A DNA stretch of 64,000 bases from Clostridiaceae bacterium (GCA_902363625.1 CABJAS010000004.1:124001-188000), one strand, 5' to 3'; shown: positions 46,092-55,060, counted from the first letter of the stretch. Notes: generated from the letters alone by a model not told the origin. Translations and numbers: made by a program.

Positions 46092-46269
46092 AAAAAATTA
46101 TTAACGATTTTCTCTTTTATTAAAGTTAAGATTATATATTTAGAGAGTTATGTTATAATTTAAACAATATAGTCAAAAACTAATTTATGAATATATTCTA
46201 ATGCTTACAACTGAGCTTATGATAAAGTAAAATAGTCTAGATTTAATTGAATAAAGATGTTTCAAAAAG

Positions 46270-46353
46270 GATGAATAAAACTTTGATAGAACGCTTTCAA
46301 ATATAATTAGTTATATTTTCTGGACAAGAGTTCGACTTTCGCCACCTCTACCA
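46270..46353 (+). pseudogene. Degenerate copy of the ssrA 3' end (probable old attachment site)
   Basis: Alignment with the end of ssrA: ATAGAACGCTTT versus GTAGACGCTTT, TTTCTGGAC versus TTTTTGGAC, AGTTCGACTT versus GGTTCGATTC, and CTCTACCA versus CTCCACCA. The T-arm can no longer pair, so it is not a working tRNA-like end. Duplicated ssrA tails arise when elements integrate at ssrA, so this marks an old boundary. The rest of the 380-base gap (46092-46472) is AT-rich with no supported gene. Confidence 0.65.
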
Positions 46354-46472
46354 TATATATTAAATATAGCGAATATGTAATAGTATTCGTTTTTTTAATA
46401 CACAAAATTTGTTATTCTTCGTATAAGAACATGTTAATTCAAAATATAAAAAATAAATAAAGGATTTTTAAT

Positions 46473-46892
46473 ATGGAAAATAAGAAATCAGAAATATTAA
46501 TGTATCAAACTGAAGATGGATTAACAAGAATTGAAGTGTATTTAGAAGAGAAAACCATTTGGTTAAATGCTAAACAAATGGCAGAGTTATTTGATTGCGA
46601 TCCAAAGAATATTAGAAAGCATATTAAAAATGTGCTTGAGGATGGTGAAATGTCACCAATTTCAACTGTTGCAAAATTTGCGACAATTTAAAATGAAGGT
46701 GATAGATAAGTTGAACGTAATGCAGAATATTATAATATAGATGTTGTTGGCTGTCTTGGATATCATGTCCAATTCCAGCATAGAATGTAGTTTAGAATTT
46801 AAACTAATAAAGTATTGAAGGAATATATGATTAAAGGTTTTGCAATGGAAGATTAGCGATTAAAAGATTTTGACAAAATAGTAATGTATTAG
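46473..46892 (+). pseudogene. RhuM-family gene with five in-frame stops
   Basis: The start is good: ENKKSEILMYQTEDGLTRIE, LEEKTIWLNAKQMAELFDCD and NIRKHIKNVLEDGEM, the DNA-binding-like N-terminus of RhuM (virulence protein / Fic-associated) proteins. The frame then has TAA, TAA, TAG, TAA and TAG, but between them still reads VERNAEYYNIDVV, LGYHVQFQHR and LKEYMIKGFAMED, all in one frame. So the gene decayed by nonsense changes with no net shift. Only the first 72 codons could be translated. Confidence 0.75.
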
Positions 46893-47014
46893 TGTTTTAT
46901 AACTACATGTTAAATTTAATAAAAAGTAGCTGAATTCATAAACTGTTCGTTTTTATACTTATAAATGAAGTATTATGAGCAGAAAATGTTATGTTACTAA
47001 TTATAATGATAATT

Positions 47015-47023
47015 TGTTATAAT
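47015..47023 (+). promoter_or_regulatory. Extended -10 promoter of the STAND gene
   Basis: TGTTATAAT (47015-47023), about 34 bases before the ATG; TTACTA 18 bases upstream is a weak -35. Confidence 0.6.
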
Positions 47024-47056
47024 ATATTAAGAGTAATGTTTCAAAGGAGAACTACA

Positions 47057-50000
47057 ATGGCAAATTATGATTTCCATCACTTATTAGAACCACTTGAATT
47101 TGAATCCTTAGCTATATCAGTACTTAGTATAAGGGAAGGATGTGAGTTTGAAAGATTTAAAGATGGTAAGGATGGTGGTATTGATAGCTTCTATAGTTCG
47201 ACAGAAGGATTAACTATTGTTCAAGTTAAAAGATATAAAGATGATTGGAAATATGTTAAACAAAGATTAAAACTCGAAGTAAATAAGGTAAGGAAAATTA
47301 ATCCCAAAAGGTATATTTTGGTTTTATCTGTGGGATTATTACCACAATATAAACAAGAAATTATGAAAATGTTTGACGGATATATTTTAAATTCGACTGA
47401 TATTGTGACTTCTAATGATATTAATGCTTATTTTGAAAATTCAATATATCAGCAAGTTGAATTGGCATATCCGAAATTATGGATTTCTAGCACTAATGTT
47501 TTAGAATGCTTATTAAGAAATGGTATAAATAATGCAATTTATAATAAATCAAAATTAGGTTATTTAAAAATGAAAGAGGAACTTAAAACTTTTGTGCCAG
47601 TATCTTTGCTATATAAAGCAATGGAAATATTGAATAAAAATCATTCTATTATTATATCTGGAAATCCTGGTGTTGGTAAATCAATCAATGCCATGAGTTT
47701 GGCAAATTACTATTTGGAGAAAAAATCTTTTGAAGAACTTTATTTTATTCAATCTGTAAATGATATTTTTCAAGTTATCAATGAAAAAAAATCACAAGTA
47801 TTTATCTTTGATGATTTTTGGGGGAAAATTCAGTTTTCAAATACTTATTTAAAGATAAATGATGAAGAACAAATACTAAATCTTATTGACTATTTTAAAA
47901 AAGTAGATAGTAAGATTTTAATTATTACAACACGTGAGTATGTTTTACAGCAAGGCTTGATAAAATTTTTGGATATGAAAGATAGATATGAAAAAGACAA
48001 AATAATTTTAAATCTGAATGACTATGACGAAATTGAAAAAATAGATATTATGTTTAAGCATCTGCATAATTCAGTGCTTGAATGGAAGTATATTAAGCAG
48101 TTTTATATTAACTGTGAAAAAATTGCTAATCATAGAAATTACTCACCAAGATTTATAACTGATTATTTGAAATTAGAAATTGACACTGAAGTTTCACCTT
48201 ATGAATACATAGATAATTTTTTTGATAGATTAGATAATCCGGAATTATTTTGGGAGAATACATTTTTGCAATTATCTTATGAAGCAAGACTGATAAGTAT
48301 TATTATATCAACTAGTGATCAGGATTTATCAATACTAGAAATAAGAAATACATATAATAATATTGTTAAAGCAGGAGAATTTGGTTTAAAAGCAGAATTA
48401 TTTGATAGCGCAATTAAAGAATTAAGCAATACGATTTTAAACATTTATAATAAATATAGTGATGATTTTTATGAAGGAAATATTTTTGTTAGATTTTTGA
48501 ATCCATCTATTAATGATTATTTAAGTATGTACATAAATAAGTATGCAGAAATTTATATACCTTGCTTAATTAATAATATTGAATATATAGATCAGTTATT
48601 ATATTTAGTAGAAAATGAAAAGTTGGAAATTAACCAAAAATATATGAAGTTATTAAATTCTCGTCTAAAAGAACAATTCTTAGATATGACAATGACTACT
48701 GCGGGACAAGAAACTTTGATGGCATATATTGGAGATTTAGAGCATCAACAATTAACTAAAATTTATCTATTATTGAGTCTTTACAATAAAAACAAGAGTA
48801 AAATATTATTTTCTTTGATAAAAAATTATGCTGATGATTCTTATGAAAAATTAAAATACGAATATAAGCAATTTTATGAAACAGATATGGAAACATTGCC
48901 TGGCTTTTTTAGTAAAATAAAGGAAATTGGAATAGAATTTAATGGTACAAAGTTGATTGAAAACTATTATAAACATTGTACATTTGCAACTGAAGTTGCT
49001 GCAGTAAAAGATTTTGAAGAAGGTTATCTAAATGAATATGAAGAATTTATGAGTCAATATAGAGAAAAAATAAAAAAGAATATGAAAGATTTAATAATTG
49101 ATGATATTTATCATTATATTGATTTAATATATGATGAATTTGAAGTGGAAGACTCAGAACTTCAGTTAGATATGTTACTAGATAGAATTCCAGATTTATT
49201 ACATCAATTTGATTTAAGATATACAAAAAAATATAAAAACTTGGTTTATACAGCTGCAGAGAGAGAAATTTATGATTATTCAGAAAGTTGTTCAAATGTT
49301 GAATTTCCTAAATATGAAAACGCATATAATAAAGAGAAACAAAATAAAGAAGTGTATTTAAAAAAATCGGCGGAATGGTTATTAGGAGTTCCCACAGTAT
49401 TGAGTAAATCAGAGGTTGAAAATTCCTTACTATATGCTGATTTAAATCAGTCAACAAAGGAGTTTTTGTTAAGTTCAACACTTTCAGAAGATATATATGA
49501 ATTATTATATTCACTAGATTATAATAAAAAAGTAGTGACTTATTTTTCTGGTATTAATATATCAAATATTAACATTTGGAATTTTTATTCATCAATATTT
49601 GATTCTTTAAATAGCGCAATAAAATCAAATATTGATATTCTTTCCGCTTTTATTTTTGGTATGTTTAAACATAATACTAGTAAATTTCATAAAGAAAGTA
49701 AATTATTTGTAAATTCTGAATTATTAATAAAGGATGCAGACAAACTTGTTGAAATTGGAATATTATGTAAGAGAGGTAGGTGGTATCAATTTCAAAATTA
49801 CACATTATTAGTTTATTGTACTATTATGTGTGTTAAATCATTAGATGAAAATCAAAAACAAATGTTTTATGATCAAAGAATTTGGGATTGTATTGATAAT
49901 CTTGATAATAACGCCACTTTTTATAAAATATTAGAACAAGCAGACACAGTCGCATATAATAAGTATTTTATTGAACCTATATTAAGAGATTTTATAGAGT

Positions 50001-50404
50001 TAGTAGATTATAAATGCGATATTGAATTAGCAAAATATATATTAAATATTTCTGAAATAACTCTTATAATAACAGACGGTTTAGATGGTTTAAGCTATAT
50101 TGCTCGTGAGATAGAAGCATTACAAATTATAGATGTATTCAAAGATTTTAGATATTCTAGAATACTGGAATCACTAGGAGAAAGATTGGTAAAAAATGAT
50201 TGTGTAGAAAAGTACTTTTGTATAGTTGAAAAAAGTAATAAAGTGTGTGATATTACAAAACATATTGAGGATGCACAATTTATTGATATTATAAAATCAA
50301 TAGATTTACCAAAAAAAATCTATCATGTGTATTGCTATATTAGAGAAATATTATCAATGTTTGACCAAGGTGATTATTCAGAACGATGGACTAAAGGTAT
50401 TTAA
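47057..50404 (+). CDS. Restriction-endonuclease-like / STAND NTPase, candidate anti-phage defence protein
   Basis: 1115 residues. Residues 1-140 look like a PD-(D/E)xK (Mrr-type) nuclease: Glu16, GKDGGIDS with Asp43, and IVQVKRY with Gln56 and Lys58. Then a STAND-type P-loop NTPase: SGNPGVGKS (202-209), VFIFDDFWG (248-256) and ILIITTREY with Arg293. The remaining ~700 residues are helical, without clear repeats, as in sensor regions of Avs-like and nSTAND3 proteins. By analogy a phage signal would trigger NTPase-driven assembly and DNA cleavage. ATG 47057 has AAAGGAG upstream; 46991 has none. The gene is intact in a decayed island. Confidence 0.8.
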   Translation: MANYDFHHLLEPLEFESLAISVLSIREGCEFERFKDGKDGGIDSFYSSTEGLTIVQVKRYKDDWKYVKQRLKLEVNKVRKINPKRYILVLSVGLLPQYKQEIMKMFDGYILNSTDIVTSNDINAYFENSIYQQVELAYPKLWISSTNVLECLLRNGINNAIYNKSKLGYLKMKEELKTFVPVSLLYKAMEILNKNHSIIISGNPGVGKSINAMSLANYYLEKKSFEELYFIQSVNDIFQVINEKKSQVFIFDDFWGKIQFSNTYLKINDEEQILNLIDYFKKVDSKILIITTREYVLQQGLIKFLDMKDRYEKDKIILNLNDYDEIEKIDIMFKHLHNSVLEWKYIKQFYINCEKIANHRNYSPRFITDYLKLEIDTEVSPYEYIDNFFDRLDNPELFWENTFLQLSYEARLISIIISTSDQDLSILEIRNTYNNIVKAGEFGLKAELFDSAIKELSNTILNIYNKYSDDFYEGNIFVRFLNPSINDYLSMYINKYAEIYIPCLINNIEYIDQLLYLVENEKLEINQKYMKLLNSRLKEQFLDMTMTTAGQETLMAYIGDLEHQQLTKIYLLLSLYNKNKSKILFSLIKNYADDSYEKLKYEYKQFYETDMETLPGFFSKIKEIGIEFNGTKLIENYYKHCTFATEVAAVKDFEEGYLNEYEEFMSQYREKIKKNMKDLIIDDIYHYIDLIYDEFEVEDSELQLDMLLDRIPDLLHQFDLRYTKKYKNLVYTAAEREIYDYSESCSNVEFPKYENAYNKEKQNKEVYLKKSAEWLLGVPTVLSKSEVENSLLYADLNQSTKEFLLSSTLSEDIYELLYSLDYNKKVVTYFSGINISNINIWNFYSSIFDSLNSAIKSNIDILSAFIFGMFKHNTSKFHKESKLFVNSELLIKDADKLVEIGILCKRGRWYQFQNYTLLVYCTIMCVKSLDENQKQMFYDQRIWDCIDNLDNNATFYKILEQADTVAYNKYFIEPILRDFIELVDYKCDIELAKYILNISEITLIITDGLDGLSYIAREIEALQIIDVFKDFRYSRILESLGERLVKNDCVEKYFCIVEKSNKVCDITKHIEDAQFIDIIKSIDLPKKIYHVYCYIREILSMFDQGDYSERWTKGI

Positions 50405-50550
50405 TTTGGAATGGGTATCAATAAATGGTTAGCTTGGGAATTATTACACTGAGTCAATATAAAATGTAGGGAATACGTAGAAGATATTGTTTTTTATCTA
50501 CTAATAAAAAAAGGATAATTTTAGTATCTTTTCAAATATTGAACTTAGCT

Positions 50551-50624
50551 AAGCACCTGTCTATTTGTCATATATGTCATTTATTATTAATAGATGATAC
50601 ATTTGATAAATAGGCTTTTTTTAT
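50551..50624 (+). terminator. Long-hairpin terminator after the STAND gene
   Basis: CTATTTGTCA (50561-50570) and TGATAAATAG (50604-50613), one G-T pair, with inner ATGTCAT/ATGATACAT pairing, then TTTTTTTATT. The remainder of 50405-50772 shows no gene. Confidence 0.7.
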
Positions 50625-50772
50625 TCACATTGAGTCAAACAGGTTGATCTGTTTTTAATTTCAATTGTTGATATGAAGTTTCTATGATACTATAAAAATA
50701 GGATATATTTAAATATTAGAAAATACAAAAAAGATTTACAATGCACTTAGTTATAATTTAGGGGATGGCTCA

Positions 50773-51306
50773 ATGTATGAATTAAATTATTCTAATGATA
50801 GAAATAAAGCACAGTTAGATACTGCACTTGGTCTGTTCATGAATAAAAAAAGAATAAAGAAATTAAAAAAGCTTCCAAAAGCTTCTACGAATTTTAAAAC
50901 TCTCTTGCTTCAATCCTTTTTATTTTTTATAATAGCTTTTATTTATTACTTATTACAAAAATCCGATGTAAATATCTTTCTGACAGTTATGCAAATAATT
51001 TGTATAATTCTAGGAGTAATATGGCTATTTTTAGCCTGTGTTAATTATTACATAATGTATACTTCATTTAAACAAATTAAGAATGCCGATGATATAGTGA
51101 ATTTAATAGTAGATGAAGAATACATCATGGATAATAATAAAAAATATTACTGGAATAGTTTGTATTGTTGTGTTATTTTAAACGACATTATTGTATTAAT
51201 TTTTAAAAAGGATGCTCTTTATATACCATATAATGAGGAACATTTAAGGATATTAAGAAAAGTAATCGATGATGAAGGTTACTTTTATAGTATGAAAAAC
51301 AAGTAA
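50773..51306 (+). CDS. Two-helix membrane protein, YcxB-like
   Basis: 177 residues. A basic start (NKKRIKKLKKLPK), two membrane helices (FLFFIIAFIYYLLQKSDVNI region and MQIICIILGVIWLFLACVNY), then a cytoplasmic beta-rich tail: DEEYIMDNNKKYYWNSLYC ... LYIPYNEEHLR. This layout resembles YcxB-like proteins, whose role is unknown. AGGGGATGG precedes the ATG. Base composition remains AT-rich, like the island before it. Confidence 0.6.
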   Translation: MYELNYSNDRNKAQLDTALGLFMNKKRIKKLKKLPKASTNFKTLLLQSFLFFIIAFIYYLLQKSDVNIFLTVMQIICIILGVIWLFLACVNYYIMYTSFKQIKNADDIVNLIVDEEYIMDNNKKYYWNSLYCCVILNDIIVLIFKKDALYIPYNEEHLRILRKVIDDEGYFYSMKNK

Positions 51307-51423
51307 GCTCTTCTATGGTCTATATAAAGTGACTTATTTTAATTTAATTGGTAGAGTAAAAAAGGGAAGAGTCTCTAATATTTTACTTAGGCATCTTAGG
51401 CAGAATTAGAGTTTGGTATGATC

Positions 51424-51525
51424 AGAGCCGTTATATGGTAATGGGCTTTGTGAGTTGCCAAAGATAATTAACACATTTAAACTAATGTATAAATATCAAA
51501 GATTTTACCATAAAACGGTCTTTTT
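51424..51525 (+). repeat. Long imperfect inverted repeat ending in a T-run
   Basis: Left arm GAGCCGTTATATGGTAA...CTTTG (51425-51450) and right arm CAAAG...TTACCATAAAACGGTC (51497-51520) pair over about 20 positions with a 46-base loop, followed by TTTTT. It may be the terminator of the YcxB-like gene or a structured RNA. The rest of the 311-base gap 51307-51617 holds nothing clear. Confidence 0.5.
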
Positions 51526-51617
51526 ATAAGAATTAAATGAATAGAATGTGTCCTGTTGTTTTAATACAGAAAGTGAAATTCAGGTATATTCGATATAACA
51601 TGAAAGGAGAGATAAGC

Positions 51618-51767
51618 ATGCTCAATTTACTCAATATAAATGTAGGATTAAGTATAGCTATTATAGTTTTACTATTCGTCATTTTATATTTTATTATAAA
51701 GTTGGCAGTTAAAGCAGGAGTGAAAGAAGCCTATCAAGAGTTAAAAGACGATGGCAGTTTAAAATAG
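51618..51767 (+). CDS. Small single-pass membrane protein
   Basis: 49 residues: one hydrophobic helix (VGLSIAIIVLLFVILYFIIK) and an amphipathic charged tail (GVKEAYQELKDDGSLK). It resembles small DUF6019-like proteins of Firmicutes that share the VKEAYxxL tail; role unknown. ATG 51618 follows GAAAGGAGAG; an in-frame ATG at 51537 has no ribosome site. No neighbour is close enough to suggest an operon. Confidence 0.6.
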   Translation: MLNLLNINVGLSIAIIVLLFVILYFIIKLAVKAGVKEAYQELKDDGSLK

Positions 51768-51965
51768 AAAAATAAAGAAGTAAGTAAAAAATCTATATAA
51801 CGTTAAACATATTTCTATTATATTATTATTTATATTTAAAATGTTTTGTGTCAGTATTTATTAAATGTGTTAGTCTTTAAAGTTATTCAATCTAGTAAGA
51901 AACAAAATAACGGTGTTTATCATTCTTGTATATGATGTGAAAAATAATAAAAAGAGGACAAAAAA

Positions 51966-52349
51966 ATGGAAATAACAAAAGAAATTTTAGAAAGTATTTT
52001 AGATGCCTACATTTATGAAATAGTCTTTGTCGATCGAGAACATATTGTTCGCTATATGAATAAAACAGCTAAGCAGAGATATGGGGATCGTGTTCAAATA
52101 GGAAATAGTCTTTTTAATTGCCATAATCAAAATTCGAAGATCAAGATTGAAGAATTTTTAAGGCGTGCAGATGCTGGTGAAGAGGAAATGTTTGAACTTC
52201 TTAACGGCAAAACAGGTGAAAGAGAATTCTTTGTACCGGTAAGAGATATAGATGGTAAGGTGATTGGTTATTTTGAAAGACATGAAATGCCATGGAATCA
52301 AGATGAACCGGAAGTGCCTGTATTTGAATATTGGAAACATCGGCAATAA
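51966..52349 (+). CDS. Single-domain PAS protein
   Basis: 127 residues. It begins EILESILDAYIYEIVFVDRE and reads IVRYMNKTAKQRYGDRVQIGNSLFNCHNQNS, then FFVPVRDIDGKVIGYFERH: a single PAS fold, like the C-terminal PAS of DUF438 proteins. No output domain is attached, so it may sense a small molecule or partner another protein. AAGAGGA precedes the ATG. Nothing in the neighbourhood identifies a pathway. Confidence 0.75.
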   Translation: MEITKEILESILDAYIYEIVFVDREHIVRYMNKTAKQRYGDRVQIGNSLFNCHNQNSKIKIEEFLRRADAGEEEMFELLNGKTGEREFFVPVRDIDGKVIGYFERHEMPWNQDEPEVPVFEYWKHRQ

Positions 52350-52397
52350 GGGAATATAATAAATTTAAATGGTATAAAATTAAAGAGGAAAAGAATA

Positions 52398-52889
52398 ATG
52401 GGGATTAAGAATTATCTAATTGAAGGGGTATCTTGTACAGGGAAAACAACAGTTTGTGATGAACTGATAAAACGTGGCTATCAAGCTATTCATGGAGATC
52501 GTGAATTAGCTTATCAGGGGGATCCTGAAACCGGCTTGCCAACAGCTGGTCTGACACATGAACATCATATTTGGAACATTCAGAAAGTAAAATGTTTAGT
52601 CGCCAATCATGATGAGAAGATCACCTTCTTTTGTGGAGGATCTCGTAATTTTTCAAAGTTTATTGATTTATTTGATGAAGTATTTATCCTTGATATTGAT
52701 CTTGAAACCTTGAAACATAGATTAGACCAGCGTCCTAAAGACGAATGGGGATCAAAACCGTCAGAAAGAGAACTAGTGATAAAACTGCATCAAACAAGAG
52801 AGGATTTTCCTGAAAAGGCAATTATCATTGATTCCACTCAACCGATTGAGAAAGTGGTGGATGAAATTATTCGTCAAATTAAAATATAA
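52398..52889 (+). CDS. P-loop nucleotide kinase-like protein
   Basis: 163 residues. Walker A GVSCTGKTT is at the N-terminus, followed by HGDRELAYQGDPETGLPT, FFCGGSRNFSKFIDLFDEVF and a lid-like LDQRPKDEWGSKPSERE. The shape is that of small P-loop kinases or AAA-like 'shikimate/adenylate kinase' relatives; the substrate is unknown. AGAGGAAAAG precedes the ATG. A terminator follows its stop within 60 bases. Confidence 0.75.
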   Translation: MGIKNYLIEGVSCTGKTTVCDELIKRGYQAIHGDRELAYQGDPETGLPTAGLTHEHHIWNIQKVKCLVANHDEKITFFCGGSRNFSKFIDLFDEVFILDIDLETLKHRLDQRPKDEWGSKPSERELVIKLHQTREDFPEKAIIIDSTQPIEKVVDEIIRQIKI

Positions 52890-52917
52890 CTGAATATGAT
52901 GTAATAAAGTTATGATT

Positions 52918-52961
52918 GTATCTTGATACTGTGATATGTAGATTCAAGATACTTTTATTTT
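52918..52961 (+). terminator. Terminator after the kinase-like gene
   Basis: GTATCTTGA (52918-52926) and TCAAGATAC (52944-52952), 17-base loop, then TTTTATTTT. Confidence 0.75.
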
Positions 52962-52996
52962 AAAAAGAAAAGACTATCCAATTGGATAATCATTTC

Positions 52997-53356
52997 TTAA
53001 AAACCAGAGTAACTCGATATCTTTATAATACCATAGGTTTTGCATTCTATGTACAAAATTCGGCTGCCAGTGTCCCCTTTAATATCTTTGGTAGGCTTTA
53101 AATAAGTACTACGTGTTCCATAATATGTAGGACTTGGTTCAAAGCCCGTCGTATAAGCATCAATTGGATGTTCCATCAACGCAATCGATAGTCTGATCGA
53201 ACCTGTAGTAGAAAAGAATGAATAGCTAAAAAATACTAATAATGCAATGAGGGGAATAATAAATCCTTTCCTTTTCTTTTTGAGAATAGTATAAAGCATC
53301 CAACCCATTCCAATGATAGAAATAATACATAGGCACCAAGCTAAAGTAAGTTCCAT
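52997..53356 (-). CDS. Unknown membrane protein
   Basis: 119 residues on the reverse strand with two N-terminal membrane helices (LAWCLCIISIIGMGWMLYTI; FIIPLIALLVFFSYSFF) separated by LKKKRKG, then an outside domain of about 60 residues. No family is recognised. The start at 53356 is chosen because GGAGG lies just upstream; a longer frame to 53404 lacks such a site. Convergent with the kinase-like gene. Confidence 0.55.
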   Translation of the reverse strand: MELTLAWCLCIISIIGMGWMLYTILKKKRKGFIIPLIALLVFFSYSFFSTTGSIRLSIALMEHPIDAYTTGFEPSPTYYGTRSTYLKPTKDIKGDTGSRILYIECKTYGIIKISSYSGF

Positions 53357-53525
53357 TTTTCTGCCTCCTATCTTTACTATTATTATAACACTGTTTAAAG
53401 TCATAGCAAACTTACAAAGCTAGTGTATGAAAAATGCAAAAGGAGATAAGATTGTAAATAAGGAAAATCTATAGTAAAATTAAATAAAGAAGATACATTG
53501 AATAATGAATAAGGAGGGAAGTACT

Positions 53526-53843
53526 ATGAACTATTGTGAAAAATGCTATCATCTAAACGATCAGGAAGAATGCAGCTGCTGCGGTAATAAAAAATTAAGA
53601 GAAATTACGGATAAAGATGTATGTTTTCTTATAGAAAAACAAACAATTTGGGCAGAGATGCTGAAAGAAAAGCTAGATCATGCAGAGATACCTTTTGAAT
53701 GTGTTGGAGGTATGGGAGCTGCAATGGCAATAAAAACAGGACCATATCTGGAGAATTACCAGTTCTACGTACCTTACGCTTATTATTCAAAAGCAAAAAT
53801 TATTATTGATGAAATGTTTTCACAGGATCAAACTGCTGATTAA
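53526..53843 (+). CDS. Zinc-ribbon protein with DUF2007-like end
   Basis: 105 residues. The N-terminus carries two cysteine pairs (YCEKCYHL and CSCCGNKK), a zinc-ribbon; then LIEKQTIWAEMLKEKLDHAEIPFECVGGMGAA ... YQFYVPYAYYSKAKIIIDEM, like DUF2007 domains (putative signal-transducing). AAGGAGGG lies nine bases before ATG 53526. A stand-alone gene with no clear pathway. Confidence 0.65.
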   Translation: MNYCEKCYHLNDQEECSCCGNKKLREITDKDVCFLIEKQTIWAEMLKEKLDHAEIPFECVGGMGAAMAIKTGPYLENYQFYVPYAYYSKAKIIIDEMFSQDQTAD

Positions 53844-53933
53844 TAATAAAGATATTATATAAATATTCTGTTTTTTCCATGATAAAAGGCGATTTATTTA
53901 ATAATAAATATTTTTTAAAATAAAGGAGAAAAA

Positions 53934-54401
53934 ATGATTGTTCTTAGAGAAATGATGAATAACGATATACCGCTCTTTAAAAAATGGATCTATTTGCCGC
54001 ATGTCGCCAAGTGGTATCATGAACCACAAGATTGGATTGAAGAGGTTGAAAAACAAGACAATGAATTTTCCTGGCTTCATCACTTTATTGTGGAAGATAA
54101 TGGAAAACCAATTGGCTTTTGTCAATATTATGCTTGTCAGGACAGTGATGAACTTTGGGGTGGGTATACAAAACTAAAAGGAACGTATAGCGTTGACTAC
54201 CTGATTGGAGAATTAGACTATCTTAAAAAAGGATTTGGCAAACAAATCCTTGAAAGTCTCATGTATAAGATTAGGACTCATGATGATGCTAAAAGAATCG
54301 TTGTGGAGCCGGAACCGGAAAACAAGGCTTCTTGTGGATTACTGATATCATGCGGATTTGACTTCGATCAAGCTACAGGAATCTATGTAAAAGAACTATA
54401 A
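53934..54401 (+). CDS. GNAT acetyltransferase, AAC(6')-like
   Basis: 155 residues. IVLREMMNNDIPLFKKWIYL, HVAKWYHEPQDWIEEV, FIVEDNGKPIGFCQYY and YLIGELDYLKKGFGKQILESL (acetyl-CoA loop GFGKQI), then NKASCGLLISCGF, match the group that includes aminoglycoside 6'-N-acetyltransferases and relatives. Resistance is possible but cannot be claimed from family alone, since many members have other targets. AAGGAG precedes the ATG. Confidence 0.8.
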   Translation: MIVLREMMNNDIPLFKKWIYLPHVAKWYHEPQDWIEEVEKQDNEFSWLHHFIVEDNGKPIGFCQYYACQDSDELWGGYTKLKGTYSVDYLIGELDYLKKGFGKQILESLMYKIRTHDDAKRIVVEPEPENKASCGLLISCGFDFDQATGIYVKEL

Positions 54402-54405
54402 AAAT

Positions 54406-54423
54406 GCTTAGTTTAAACTAAGC
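54406..54423. repeat. Perfect 18-bp palindrome
   Basis: GCTTAGTTTAAACTAAGC reads the same on both strands and occupies nearly all of the 39-base gap between the acetyltransferase and the methyltransferase-like gene. It contains no T-run, so operator or site-specific target is as likely as an RNA hairpin. Confidence 0.6.
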
Positions 54424-54440
54424 GAAAGGAGCAGCTGCTA

Positions 54441-54959
54441 ATGAATGCCTTTTTATTGATGATCCCATTCTTTTTTATACGTTTTGGTCTAATGCAGATG
54501 GTCAATAAAGAGGCATTGTCACGTGCAGCCTTCTTTTCGCCATTACAAGGAAATGAAAAAATTGCTTACCTTGTTTATCAATTATCTAATATCCTTATCA
54601 TTCTTTATCCGCTTTTCTTAAAGATTCAGATGGATCACTATACATTTTTATTGGGGTTCACCCTCTATATTTTAGGCACTGTTATTCTTGCTTTTTCGAT
54701 TACTGCTTTTGCCAAACCGGCTCCTAATGGGCTAAATAGAAAAGGTATCTATCGCTATTCTCGCAATCCCATGTATGTTGCTTATTTCCTATGTTTTTTA
54801 GGGATTGCGGTCATCACACGATCAATTTTGTTGCTGTTAGTGGTACTCACTTTTCAGATTTCGGCTCACTGGATTATTCTTTCCGAAGAAAGATGGTGTC
54901 TTATTAAATTCAAAGAGGACTATGCGGAGTATATGCGACATGTCAGACGTTATTTTTAA
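54441..54959 (+). CDS. Isoprenylcysteine methyltransferase-like (PEMT/NNMT) membrane protein
   Basis: 172 residues with about five membrane helices. The C-terminal GLNRKGIYRYSRNPMYVAYFL ... LSEERWCLIKFKEDYAEYMRHV carries the RNPMY and EE motifs of the ICMT/PEMT methyltransferase family, which use SAM at the membrane. The bacterial substrate is unknown. GAAAGGAGCAG precedes the ATG. Confidence 0.8.
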   Translation: MNAFLLMIPFFFIRFGLMQMVNKEALSRAAFFSPLQGNEKIAYLVYQLSNILIILYPLFLKIQMDHYTFLLGFTLYILGTVILAFSITAFAKPAPNGLNRKGIYRYSRNPMYVAYFLCFLGIAVITRSILLLLVVLTFQISAHWIILSEERWCLIKFKEDYAEYMRHVRRYF

Positions 54960-55060
54960 ATACTTTAATATATAATTCTATATACGATAATGCGATTATA
55001 TTGAACTACTGAATTTATTTTAGTAGTTTTTTATATGTAATTCAAAAATCGGATAAACTC

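Noticed and set aside
46320..46353. A second functional tRNA or tmRNA end
   Set aside because: Its T-stem cannot pair (AAGAG against TTCGC) and no 5' partner exists; it is a remnant.
43954..50404. CRISPR array or intact transposase in the AT-rich island
   Set aside because: No regularly spaced repeats and no transposase or integrase motif were found; the three short repeats after ssrA are too few and unevenly spaced.
53934..54401. Aminoglycoside resistance gene
   Set aside because: Only family-level similarity to AAC(6')-like GNAT enzymes is visible, so resistance is not claimed.
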